From Amanita rubescens (taxonomy: Eukaryota; Basidiomycota; Agaricomycetes; Agaricales; Amanitaceae), in assembly GCA_015039365.1 (NCBI GenBank), contig WION01000073.1, positions 124,001 to 188,000 of the forward strand: 64,000 nucleotides of DNA, read 5' to 3'. The stretch's first letter is position 1. Each line of letters opens with the position of its first letter. Shown one piece after another: positions 53,054-64,000 of the stretch. A program made the position numbers and the translations under genes. The notes beneath the pieces were generated by a model. It had not been told where the DNA came from. It did not search any database and saw nothing but the letters and a program-made list of their open reading frames with translations.

Positions 53054-54470
53054 CTACGAATGCCTTTCTCCCTCTGTACATATAACAGCGTGATGCTGCT
53101 CGCCGGTTGCGTCAACTTCCATTCTTCCTGATGTCTCTTCACGATTGGTGTAACCGACCTTTCGCTTAAATGAAATGATCGATGTGGAGTGAGCGCGCGG
53201 CTGCACTTTCGCTTGATTTGATGCATCAGCTACTAACGATAACTTGATGAGTTTATGAGTGGGTTGATAATTATGATCGATGTTTGATTTATTATTCACC
53301 TGAGAAAATTTCGAGTCAAGCATTGTCAAGCACCTCAATACGGGCGTTAATTTGTATTGGTCTCCTCTTAGTGGTACCAACATCAGAGTTAATTGTGCTT
53401 CAACAAGATCTCCGACGCAAAACTTTACAGGTGTAATTTCTTTGTAGCTATAGATTTTATTCAACAACAAATTTTCGTTTGTAGATTTGTGCAACACACC
53501 TGGTATTGCCGGTTGATGCTACTGAACATTCGTAGTATGAAACTACATTCTGTTCTGCATGTATAAAATTTGTCCCTGCTGCTCGAGTCAAGATTCCTTT
53601 AGGGTCGATGTCGCTGTTGAATGGGACACTTTTGCTGGTCGGGAAATCTTTTTTCGGTGAAAAATACCTGTTTGACATTTCGATTCCAGTGTATTTGCCA
53701 TAATGATCGATAAACGAGCAGGGTTGCAGTTTTTCTCGTGGTACCGATCGGCTGAAAAGGGCGTATATATCCATTATCGCTTTAATGGACGATTCGAAAA
53801 GTGGTGTGCCTAGTCCTGTAAGAGATACACCTTGGCGAAGATATTTGATCTGCTTCGTTGAAGAGGCTCTACAAGAAATAGTAACTTTTACGATCAGGGA
53901 TTAGAATAAGGGTTGTTAACATACGGTATTTGCTTGTCGAAAGGAGGGAGATCTTGTCTGTAAATTATACCTTGTATCGCAAACACAACTTCCTCCGACG
54001 GCTCGTTCTCCTTGACCGGATATATGAGATGAAAGGTCAGGATGTCCGATTTCATGACTGTAAATTTTCCAGCCCATTGTCGATCCTAACAAAATCATGC
54101 GATAAAGATTCTCGTTTTATAGTGGTGTTAAAATACACCTGCCTTCGTTATTTCTGATAATTGCAAAAAAAAGTCTTTATTTGACGCACGCCCGGATGCA
54201 ACTTCTGCGAGTGCTGAGCCTACAATAAATTTGGGCATTATTAATAAATTAATAACTCTGCGGCAGTACAGTGTACGATACTACTTACTTGCACCATCCC
54301 AGTCATAATTGTCGTTCATTTCGTTGAACGATAGAATTTCTTTCAAATTTGTTGTATTATACAAATGGCCTCCTTCACCACCGACTAATCAGTGCATGTC
54401 CTCTGAATATGGCATTTGTTTCGTTATCATGTTCGTTCGGTTCGCCTTCTTGCTTTGTGGCCGCTACCCT
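53054..54470 (-). CDS. Multi-exon protein of unknown function (mushroom family)
   Basis: Unnamed family that I believe recurs in Agaricomycete genomes. Coherent exons on the minus strand, right to left: EGGHLYNTTNLKEILSFNEM ending DNYDWDGA (about 54380-54290), SALAEVASGRASNKDFFLQL (about 54220-54145), DRQWAGKFTVMKSDILTFHL and PPFDKQIPYV (about 54085-53925), SSTKQIKYLRQGVSLTGLGT (from 53871), GIEMSNRYFSPKKDFPTSKS with NSDIDPKGILTRAAGTNFIH, and finally FCVGDLVEAQLTLMLVPLRG with KLTPVLRCLTMLDSKFSQ. Splice sites fit. The start lies near or beyond 54470 and is not fixed. No catalytic motif known to me. Looks intact. Confidence 0.55.
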
Positions 54471-55680
54471 GCAAATTGGATATAATTGAATGATAGACAT
54501 CGAAACGATGTGCCACATACGTTTTTTTAAAGGGCTAGATCCTTAACCATTTTTATGTTTTCCTGACATTCTGGCATCTCGTTAGTACCCTTTAAAATTT
54601 AAATCCACCCCGTTTTGCCTTGAGGCATGAAACAACTCGCTTTTTTAAGTCGCCTGGCTTGTAGTACTGTAGGATGCTGACTTATACAGCTACCTCAAAT
54701 GTTTAGTTCTCATGTATGACCTCATACCGTCGCGCACACCTACAAATGCGAGTGACGTTACGAATACAAACAGTGTCCTTCATTTTTTATTACCGCTTTC
54801 GTTTCAGCAATAGCGACGAATGTGTCTCACTGTAAAAACACTGATTAGTATTGCTTCGCTGTTCAAATTTTTGAGCTAGGCAGTTTTGCTCATTCGCATT
54901 GAACATATGCTGTACCTAGCTCGGGTTATATTTTAGTAACCTATCAAAAGATTAAATAGTAAAGCCTGTGCCTGTGTTTGGCAGGGTCCGATCTGCTGAT
55001 CATGCGCTTTTCGTTACAATTGGGCACATGTGCATTGCTTCAACGCAGTCTAACGTTTATCGGCATCTTGAAACAAAGCTTGAAATGTTTCAGCTTCGCA
55101 ATGTGGCTCTGTGCTTCATATTTCCAAAAATGTTTGTGGATTATAAGAGTGGATTATTTACGACTCTAGTATGTCGCACCGCTCGTCTTAACATCTACCT
55201 TCGCAACGTCTCGTAGCCTTGGCTTCTCGCTCACTGCATTGAAATGTAAGACGTATTTATGTATATTTGGTTTTGTATCAGATTTTGCTTACCTGATTCG
55301 GGTACTAGGGTTCGAAAAGCAAAGCAGACTAATGCAGGAACGCCGAATGAGCCTACGATTGAAATGTAAGTGCGATGTAATGGCTGTTCAACCGATAAAG
55401 CGATAACTGAAACACCAAGTGGCCTGAGCGATTCCAGCAACAATTCGGTTGCTTTAACGATCGCGCCTAATAAAAGGTGCGGTATTACATTTCAATGGAT
55501 GCAACGATTAACAAAAAATCGAAGCCCCGATACGAATGCAGCAAAACGAAAAGGCCGCTCCACCGATAAGTCAGATGTGAAGTACGTTGTGATTTTCTAC
55601 GTTTTGCTTCGCATGCATAAATATTTGTTGAAGGAACAGGATTGTTTCAGGAAACTCGACCAAGAAAGTGAGGATTGAAG
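54471..55680. other. AT-rich spacer, about 1.2 kb
   Basis: AT-rich DNA between two divergent genes of unknown function. A plus-strand ORF at 55370-55678 (TDKAITETPSGLSDSSNNSV...) has no recognised domain and may be an upstream exon of the gene on the right. No repeat identified. Confidence 0.35.
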
Positions 55681-57633
55681 ATGGCGAAGGGCAAAAATCG
55701 AAGGCAGATAATAGTCGGTCGAAGCGAACGTAAGATTCAGGCTCCATTACTTTATTCGTGCTTATTTAAAAAACTACTCTAGAATAAGACCATCAGCGAA
55801 AATCAAAGCAACTATGATTAACAAATCTGACGCTGAGGAGGACACTGCTGCCGCGCCTAAGAATTTATTCGCCGAAAAGCCATTGGTGCCCAAAATCGAA
55901 CCTGCATCGTTCGTCTTTTCATATCGGATTATTGTTATCGTGATTACTCATCCCGAAGTTTACAACAGTATTGGTAAACTTCGATTCGATTTGAGAGATG
56001 AATCATCAAACACAAAGAATCAGTGCGATCGCTCGTCTTTATCTCTTTTTTTCTGCTCATCTTATCTTATATTTATTAATAGAGAAAGTGACTCGCAAGA
56101 CGAGAGTATGACGTCGGCTGATAATCACAGTGAACATTCTATTCAATTGAGGAAAGCGAAGAAAACGAAGAAAATACAGGATGGTGATACGACGGTGTAT
56201 GTTTTGTTCTATCATCGGGAATAACTGGATACTCAACATTATATTGACAAGGAACTCTACGAAAGGAAAACATGTTGCCGAGTCATCTGATTCTGAAAAT
56301 GAAGATTATCGTCGAAAGGAAAAAAGGTATGGGAGATCGTTTATTCTTAATTTCATAATTTTACATTGAGAACTATATAGTAATAGTGATCAACCACCGG
56401 TTCCCGCTTTACAGGGCAATAAGAAAGATAATAACAGTGGAAGCGAAACGGCAGAGACTTTGCGACTTATGCCGTTCGAGTTAAGAGATCCAGAGCTTGC
56501 ATCGGATTATTTAAGGCTTCCGTCGCTTAAGTAAGTCACATGTTTATTGCAAGTGCAACTTTAGTCATTTCTTACTTTTGCAGATTATGTATAATGCAGC
56601 CGTTCTCCGCCGCGCAGAGAGGAAAAATAAGAAACGAAAGTTTTTCATCGCTCGTGGAATGCATGGATGGTCGCGAGAATGAACAAAGGTAAGAATCGTT
56701 TCCATATAAAACTGTCTTTCAAGTTTGTCACCTTTATTTTTGAAACAGATTGTTCAAAGCGGCTGTGAAATTTCAATTTTCTTTGCCGTTCATTAATCCT
56801 GCCCGCGCACCTTCGTCGCTCGTTAATTTTGAGCATGGCAAATTCATCATAGGTGGCAGTCATGAATATTCCGGTCACAATGCGGTTTTCCTCCTGCCTG
56901 GTCACGTAATGGAAAGTCATCTCGTCGAAGGAATACCTTCTGTCGAAGCGAACGCGTTTAATAACAATCTGCCTGGACCTCTCGTCAAACGAATCAAGGT
57001 TCGTTTTTTGTCTATCGAATATGAACGATTCTGCTCTTTTATCGGTACCCATCTACCACTTCAAGACGATAGGGCTTATGTAGGACCTACTTCTGTCTTG
57101 GGTGTAACCTTTTCAACGAAGAAGATCGATTTTACGTCTGATACTAGTAAGTATTTAATGGATCATTCGCAATATGCTGCTACAAAACAACCTTTATAGG
57201 TTCTATCCCAACCACTCCTTCACGATCAAACAGATTTTTATCTGCTGTCGCTACAAAATCGCGAATTGACAGTGATGACGAAACAACGAACATGATGTAT
57301 CCTCAGTATCTCATGTTTAGCGATGCAGGTATGTTGTAGACAACTATACTAGATGTTGTGTAAATATGATCCAAACTAGTGAAAGTCTATGACGCTCGAA
57401 ACGATGGAAGTTTCGCATTTCGACCTGAAGATCTTAAACACGTGAAAGATTTACCTCTTTTCAAAAAAGGTAAACACGACATCTTGGCTGAAAAATATGT
57501 CGCAACGATCGCTTTCACTGTTGGTTCCTTTCCTTATAATGGTTCATATGCCTCGACAACATATAAGAATTATTCGCAAGTTACATTAAACTTGCTGTTT
57601 GTCATCGTGTTAGGAAAGTTGAATGGAATGTAA
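55681..57633 (+). CDS. Multi-exon protein of unknown function (mushroom family)
   Basis: Probable start ATGGCGAAGGGC at 55681 (MAKGKNRRQ), not certain. Exons to the right are coherent: an acidic part (NKSDAEEDTAAAPKNLFAEK), a nuclear-type basic/acidic linker, TAETLRLMPFELRDPELASD, then VKFQFSLPFINPARAPSSLV with NFEHGKFIIGGSHEYSGHNA, a segment IGTHLPLQDDRAYVGPTSVL, and the last exon KVYDARNDGSFAFRPEDLKH to TYKNYSQVTLNLLFVIVLGK. The last segment resembles the C-terminal part of a repetitive Agaricomycete family with no known function. Low Cys, no membrane span, no signal peptide. Divergent from the gene at 53054-54470. Confidence 0.5.
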
Positions 57634-57719
57634 TGGCAGTTATTAGTAGCAGCTTCCGTGTACTTATATTCGGCTTTATGCATACCAATAGTCGCGAAAT
57701 ATATGTTCGTTGAATATGT

Positions 57720-58352
57720 TTCACAAATCATGGTGACTAAGCAGAACAATAGCAAGTTCACCAAGACCGTAGTTGCCGTGCATCACGCCCTCGAACGCAT
57801 CTCGCATCATACACGACTTCAAGAACCGCAGGAGCATCCCTTCCCGCAAAATCACACTAGAATTCTTTATCCCTCTGATCGCCCATCTAGATCTCCAGAT
57901 CATGGTTATCACCGGTCTTACTACCATTCCCATCTCCCTCGGCCCTTACCCCCCTTCCTGTACCAAGTGCAAACAGCTTCCACCACCAACACCTGTTGTC
58001 TCTCCTGCTCTGCTCAGGCAGTTCTACGACAAGAAGCACAGGACTAAATGATCGCTGGAGGCTCACTCGCTCCCGCGCTCTGGTCGATGTCTTGTTGCAC
58101 TCACGCATCCATCATCTCCATCAATACGGACGAATACGAACGGATGCAGGCTCACGCTGCGGAGATCAAGGAATGCGCCCATATGGTAAGCTTCAAAAGT
58201 TGTTGGCGATACCAGATCTGCCGCCAAATGGCTATGGTTATCTGAGTTTGTTGCCTCCATGATCGATGCGGAGAAACAGGACTTTGACGTTGAGAGGAAG
58301 TTTGGAAGAGATGAACTGGTGTGCGGCATGCAGCTCTATTGCGAAACACACT
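57720..58352 (+). pseudogene. Gene scraps, unidentified
   Basis: Plus-strand pieces in different frames: QIMVITGLTTIPISLGPYPP, VVSPALLRQFYDKKHRTK, TDEYERMQAHAAEIKECAHM, and EFVASMIDAEKQDFDVERKF ending LVCGMQLYCETH with TGA at 58350-58352. They may be exons of one broken gene or captured fragments. No family recognised. Confidence 0.3.
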
Positions 58353-58479
58353 GATGAATGTTATCTTTATTCATGCCACGTGCATGGCGAGTAGGCAAAA
58401 CCCGAATAAAGCAACCAATTTTCTTGTTCATGGTCGTACTGTATGCATAGATGATAAATCTAAGTAGTCTCTTATTATC
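58353..58479. other. Spacer
   Basis: Short gap between two convergent relics; nothing seen. Confidence 0.3.
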
Positions 58480-60063
58480 ACTTCGTTAATTCAGTGGAAA
58501 CAATACACAAAACTTTGTATAAAATACGATGAGACGCAGGAGAACTTCTCTCCCTTGACGAACATTTGTTCACACCCACCTTCACCTCCTGCTGTTCCTT
58601 GCCGAATCTGGGCCTACTAGTCTGTCTCTCCCCCGTAAAATCATCCCAGATCTTGTTGCCCACCATGTCTTGTCTTCATTTAATCAGCTCTTCACAACGA
58701 AACCCTCCAAAGAGCAATGAACTTACATCGCCGGCTTCATCTTCGTCGCCGTCATAGTTGACAGTATGAGCTTTGAAATCGCTCGTCTGGTGATATGTCG
58801 GTGCTAGGTAGCATAGGTTGTAATCTTCGACAAGTATCTGTGCGAAATGCTCAGGGGTGACAACGAGATCTACAAAGACATGTTAACATTTGTGAGATGA
58901 TCGATCATGAAACATACCTTTTAAATTCCACACAAACGTTTCGCACATCTACATCAAACTCGGGTCATATCGGAACGAGCTGTTCCGGCCTGCTGGCTTC
59001 TTCAAGGTTCAACCTTTGTGAACTAGAATTCAAAGTTAGGCTTGCACGAGCTGTGAATAGTAAAGATGTTTACAGTTTGATACCCTCTCGCCGAACACCT
59101 TTTCTTCTCCAACTGTTTTCCTTCGGTTTCCTCGAATTCTGAGATTGGGGAGGTTGTGAACCACGTCCGCCGAAAGACATGGCATCCAGCAAGGTTCATA
59201 TGGACTGGGTACCTGGCTTGTGAGTCCAACGTTAAGTCGGTTCCAGTACGACGGGTTTTCTGGAGGGTGGTTTGTACGACATCAGAGTAAGCATCAGGGT
59301 GTTCAGTGAGGAAAGCGTGGAGGGCTGCGTGTCCCCCTATGGCGTGGTGTTGGTTGGGGTGGTTGAACTGTTGTGCCTGGAGCCCGGAGGGCGTTGGCTG
59401 GAGTGGTGACTGGACCATGGCACGTACACGAACCTTATGTTGTGTAACGTCGGGATGGCCCGGATGGGGCATCTTATACTGTACTGCGTGAGAGAGAGGT
59501 TAGTACAATTCAGCCACTTGGATAGGAGAACGGATGCCGCACTTCGCTCGGATATTATCCTCGTAAGAGATTTTGAGCTTTTAGAATAAGACAGGTACTG
59601 GCCGACCCGGAGTAGGTACTTCATTCGTTGCGACGCCTGCGATTGTTGCCAAACCCTCTTCACGGGACTCTGGGGTGATTGTCCTGCGCTTGCATCAATG
59701 TGATCATGTAGCCAATTAGCATGGGATGTTAGAATGGGCGGCAGACGGCGTTGAACATGGTAGAGTCGGAGATGGGAGGGGAGCAGACCTGTGCTCTCCT
59801 TTCTAGGGCGATGGCCATTTGCGCTTGGTGCAGGATGAGGATGGTTGCCATGAGACGAACTTGAAGGATGAGAAGATCGGGAAGGGGAACTTAAGGATTG
59901 TTGAAATAAAGAGAATAGTGGGTGAATGATTACGGTGATGTGAGTCAACTGGATCGGTCTTGACGTGAGATAGAATTTGCGACAAGCATTTAAGTCCGAG
60001 CCGAGCGCCTGAGTTTTTGTCAACGCTGATCTCTACTATCGATTCAGACATTGGCACAGACAT
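58480..60063 (-). pseudogene. SNF5/SMARCB1-like gene, decayed
   Basis: Minus-strand exons resemble the core of SNF5-family subunits of SWI/SNF and RSC chromatin remodelers. In order: a low-complexity Ser/Pro/His-rich N-terminal part (59800-59950), YKMPHPGHPDVTQHKVRVRA (about 59470), HAFLTEHPDAYSDVVQTTLQ, PVHMNLAGCHVFRRTW, then PEQLVPI*PEFDVDVRN (about 58960), where a TGA stands in place of the conserved Arg (CGA), an intron, DLVVTPEHFAQILVEDYNL, LAPTYHQ and SDFKAHTVNYDGDEDEAGD. The nonsense codon and frame changes in the middle suggest an inactive copy. Assignment of the N-terminal half to the same gene is uncertain. Confidence 0.5.
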
Positions 60064-60519
60064 TAGCTAACCACGACCTACACCTACACTGGCGTAAACT
60101 GCCTGGTGACCACTGGTCGTACTGACCAATCAAGCCCTGGATCCACAGAGCCTCCGGCAACTAAACTATTCACACCGGTAACTTTACGGCATTAATCGGA
60201 ATCCTGCGTCGCACTGCCTCATCCACTGAGATATCCATATTTGACAATCATAATCTGACTTGCTGCTTTCACCCAGAAGTCCGTATTTAGCTCTGATGGA
60301 TTTTATCACATAATCCGGATTCGAATATAATATATAAAACTGCAGCATTCTGAAACCCTTCATTTACTGCATCACTACATACAGTGAAAACTACCGAAAT
60401 AACTTCTAAATTGCGATACTTGTTGTCACAACTCTTTGTATGTTAAAATCTCTCATTATTTAAACACTTTTTTCAACATTTGATCTACTTATCAGCTACT
60501 ACAATTTCAAAGCAACTTC
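60064..60519. other. AT-rich upstream region of the Helitron-like gene
   Basis: About 455 bases, increasingly AT-rich toward the right. It should include the promoter of the Helitron-like gene and possibly the element's 5' end, which I cannot place. Confidence 0.4.
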
Positions 60520-63500
60520 ATGTCAAACCCAAATCATCTTCAAGATTTCATCCAAGTTGAAAACAACTTTGTAGATGATGAATCCCGTGCCTTGAAAAAT
60601 ATAATCAGATTCCTTAGTAAACCTATGCAAAACATTACTTCCCAAATCACTAACTGCTTTTTAGACTTTAACAATATACAGACTCTGAAACCAACTGATT
60701 TCATCAGTGTCTCAGACATAAATAATATGAATTGGATCATATACATAACAGTATGTCTTTCGCTTCATCATCTTTTTTACATATTATGAACACACTAATA
60801 CCAAACTTTAAGTCTTCAATTGTTTCTTCTGATTCTGCCACCCTATATTGTAAGACAAAAAACAATGAATGTAATTAATCATATTCTATATTTTTGTTTT
60901 GTATCAAGACTAACATGTTTATTTAGCTATTATGCTCATGTTTGATTCTCCAACTGTATTTTCCTTAATATCACCTTCCATTTTATGTTATGAAGCTGCA
61001 AAAACAGGTATACTTCTTTTACAAGTCTCAAAAAGAGGTATACTTATTTCACAAGCCTCTGAAAGAGGTATATTTGTTTCACAAGCCTCAAAGAGAGGTA
61101 TACTTGTCTCACAAGCCTCAAAAAGAGGTATACTTATTTCACAAGCCTCAAAAAGAGGTATACTTATTTCACAAGCCTCAAAAAGAGGTATACTTGTTTC
61201 ACAAGCCTCAAAAAGAGGTATACTTGTTTTACAAGCCTCAGAAAGAGGTATACTTGTTTCACAAGCCTCAGAAAGAGGTATACTTGTTTCACAAGCCTCA
61301 GAAAGAGGTATACTTGCTTCACAAACCTCAGAAAGAAATACCATTCAATTGATATCTTTTAGCAATATGATCTTATGCTCTACCTTATCAGATACAACAC
61401 AAAACTTAAGAAAAGTTGATAAATTTATTAATTATGTACAACAATTAGGTGGTCATCGCACACGCTCAATTCTGTATGCTGATATAGTACCTTATATTGA
61501 AGACAATCCTTCATACTTCTCTGACTCCAAATTTCATTTTATTGATCATATAAAAGTGAGTGATATGGCAGATCAATATTCTGATAACCATTACTTGATA
61601 ATCAACATTCCAATACATATCATAGTGCCCTTTCTCCCACTTTCTACTGGAAGTAAAATTGCAAAACTACATGGTATTGAACTAAAATACCCAACACTTT
61701 CCCTTTTACAATGCCGATTCAAAGAACATTTTTGCAGAAGTAGCTGCATTGAATACCGCTCTGTTTTATCAGTTGATCATGGTGGTTACAATTTACAAGA
61801 AAAAAAAAGACAAAACTTAACAAAGCGCATCCAATTATACAGAGAAAAAAAGAAAAACAAGTTCAAAGACTATTGTAACTTAGAAAAATCTAATGTAATA
61901 CATGATAAGGTACTTTTAAATGATTCATACCAAGAATCTTTTAATGATGTATTTCCTCCAGAACCATTAAATAAGGAACTTGCACATACAATAATAAAAT
62001 CAGCCTGTGATGAAATGCTTGCCAGAGAAATTGAAGAAGGAGGTTGTGCTGTTTGTGGTCAATTAGTACCATTGTCTGCTTTATCTCGATTATCAGCCAT
62101 GACAAAATATCTACATATATTATCAGTCTCTGGAATTACAAGAAAAGAAAGATTGAATACTTTTGATAAGATTTGTGAACATTCAATTGTTTTAGATCAT
62201 TCATGTAATCGTATATGTCATTCTTGTCGTGCTACAATACGCAATAATAAAATACCACGATTTGCTTTAGCAAATGGATTATGGCTAGGAGAAGTACCAA
62301 AAGAATTATCTTCATTACGATATGTTGAAAGAATGTTAATAGCACGAATAAGACATAGTTGTTGCTGTATCAGAATAGCATCAGGTATGCGCAAAATGAA
62401 GGCAAATGCAATTGCATTTCAATCACCAATACCAAAAATTTATAATATATTACCACCTCCAAAAGATGAAATTCAAGATGTACTGGCAATTATGTTTACA
62501 GGACCCCTGAAACCAACAGCATCAGATTTTAAGAGAACTCCTTTTCTGGTTCGGCGCAATAATGTTAAAAAAGCATTGGAGTGGCTATCTCTTAATCATC
62601 AAGATTATGCAGACATTATAATCTCAGATGAAAATCTTGAACAATATCCTGAAGATATACCACCTGTTAGCATTGAATACAAAACTTCTTCAACAAACAA
62701 AACACCTGAAGGAATGAGCATATTTGACTTTGATGAAGAAGATGGTACAGCTGAAGGTGAATGTCCATTTACAGTACATGGTCTCACTGGTTATGAACTT
62801 GAATCAATGACTACCAATGCTATAAAGGCAAAAGCACTACAACATTTAAACAGCTCTGGTAAAATACTAGCCATTGGTCATGCTGACCAACCTGAGAGTA
62901 TTTGGAATAATCCACATCTCTATCCTCAAATGTTTCCATGGCTATTTCCATATGGTTTTGGGGGTATAGGAACTGTGAAAGGAATTTCAGATCAAGAGCA
63001 TAAAAGGCGTTTATTAATGTATCATGATAAAAGATTTCAAAAAGACCCTACATTTCCTTTTGTTGCTTTTAGCCATGAACAAATTAAAACTTGTACATCC
63101 CAAAGCTTTCTTCTTGCTGATAAAGATATGTTTAAAGACATCACTAACAGGCTTCTGTCTCTTAACATGCATACTGTAAATGGCTTAATAGATCGATTAG
63201 CTAATAATGAAGATGGAAAACCACAGAATGAAGATGAAAAAATATGTTATCAGATTATAAAAGATTTAGATCATATACAATGGAATATGAAAGGCTCTAG
63301 TACAAGCAAAAAAAGAATGAGAAACCAGATATGGTCATTAATAAATCACTGTGGTGCTCCATTTTGGTATATTACATTGTCTCCTGTAGATGTCAAACAT
63401 CCAATTTCTCTTTATTATGCAGATACTAATGAAACTTTCACACCCAATCTAATGAAATATGAAGAAAGATTGAGGTTGATATGCCAAAACCCTGTAGCAG

Positions 63501-64000
63501 GTGCTCGCTTCTTTCATTTTGTTGTAAATATTTTCATAAATTGTGTATTAGGGGTAAATGCTAAACACAGAGGATTGTATGGAAAAACAAAAGCATATTA
63601 TGGTACTGTTGAACAGCAAGGAAGACTGACTTTACATCTACATATTTTACTATGGCTGAGAGGAAATCTAACACCTCAGGAAATGAGAAATAAGATTCTT
63701 GATCCCAATTCAGAATTCCAGAAGAAAATTATCACATGGATAGAAAGCTGCCAAGTAGGAGAATTTTTGACAGGCACACAACAACAAGTACTAGAAAATG
63801 TACAAGAATACACTGAAAGTTTTGATTATAATGATCCTACTGAATTGATGCCAACTCCACCTCCTGACAAATGCCCCAAAAAACATTTATCTAATGACAA
63901 TTGTACTCAATGTTTGAACTTGGAACAATGGTGGTCACAATTTGAACAAACTGTTGATGATCTTATTAGCAAATCTAATATTCATAATTGTGAAAGAGGA
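60520..64000 (+). mobile_element. Helitron-type Rep/helicase gene, 3' part outside window
   Basis: Rolling-circle transposon protein. Three exons fit in frame: 60520-60750 (MSNPNHLQDFIQVENN...), 60813-60849, and 60927 to the window end without a stop, 1114 codons so far. After a 10-residue tandem repeat come a Cys-pair region (CAVCGQLVP and CNRICHSCRATI, a possible zinc finger), LSSLRYVERMLIARIRHSC, the Helitron N-terminal domain (HADQPESIWNNPHLYPQMFP, FPYGFGGIG, FWYITLSPVDVKHPI), and YGKTKAYYGTVEQQGRLTLH followed by HLHILLW. HLH (from about 63635) is the HUH metal-binding motif of the Rep nuclease. The tyrosines and helicase would lie beyond 64000. Open throughout, so potentially active. Strongly AT-rich. 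Confidence 0.85.
60999..61340 (+). repeat. 30-bp minisatellite coding a 10-residue repeat
   Basis: Ten full 30-bp units (61021-61320) plus partial units at both ends, in phase with the Helitron-like reading frame. Each codes SQASERGILV or a close variant (SQASKRGILI). The period is a multiple of three, so the array is open in other frames on both strands as well. Confidence 0.9.

Noticed and set aside
60990..61352. ORFs on both strands through the 30-bp minisatellite (120 and 118 codons)
   Set aside because: They are by-products of the 30-bp period. The frame that continues into the Helitron protein is a different one.

Overview
The window is nuclear DNA from a mushroom-forming basidiomycete (Agaricomycete type). 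Genes are dense and cut by many 45-60 nt GT-AG introns. The families also fit: fungal F-box proteins, a GH16 endoglucanase-like enzyme, NB-ARC/TPR STAND proteins with a short basidiomycete-type N-terminus, a hAT transposase, a Helitron-like protein and a 2OG-oxygenase-like family common in Agaricomycetes. All identifications come from reading the translations by eye; no database search was run.

Left part (1-17.5 kb): the 5' part of an epoxide hydrolase (-), two related F-box genes (-) about 5 kb apart, a decayed TTC7/YPP1-like TPR gene (+), a four-exon secreted protein of unknown function (-), a damaged GTPase (-), a zinc alcohol dehydrogenase of the cinnamyl-alcohol type (+), a GH16 hydrolase (+), a truncated POT/PTR2 peptide transporter (-) and a 2OG-Fe(II) oxygenase (+). 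A dispersed repeat of about 105 bp lies at 11.56 kb and again at the broken end of the transporter.

Centre (17.5-45 kb): a block present three times in tandem. The inferred ancestral unit is NB-ARC/TPR gene (-), gene X (+), cyclin C/SSN8 (-), mitochondrial malate dehydrogenase (+), a membrane-protein gene (-) and a serine peptidase of the S33/tripeptidyl-aminopeptidase type (+). Units 1 and 2 keep cyclin C and malate dehydrogenase but have only last-exon scraps of the peptidase. Unit 3 has an intact peptidase, but cyclin C and malate dehydrogenase are reduced to a 3' scar. Gene X and the membrane-protein gene are decayed in all three units. The three NB-ARC/TPR genes are all open (1144, 866 and 1110 codons after splicing) and carry 14, 7 and 13 nearly identical 42-residue TPR units. 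Within the units the variation is confined to a few fixed positions, and those in helix B fall on one helical face. This looks like a rapidly diversifying recognition surface in a young family of fungal NOD-like receptors, and it is the most interesting system in the window. All three also begin with MGNCIS, a candidate myristoylation plus palmitoylation signal.

Right part (45-64 kb): mobile-element rich and increasingly AT-rich. It holds a candidate 1.5-kb non-autonomous inverted-repeat element, a hAT transposase (-), a 2OG-oxygenase-like gene of a mushroom-specific family (-), a 963-bp inverted-repeat element, two multi-exon genes of unknown function (one -, one +), a decayed SNF5/SMARCB1-like gene (-), and a Helitron-type Rep/helicase gene (+) that runs off the right edge and carries an in-frame 10-residue tandem repeat near its N-terminus.
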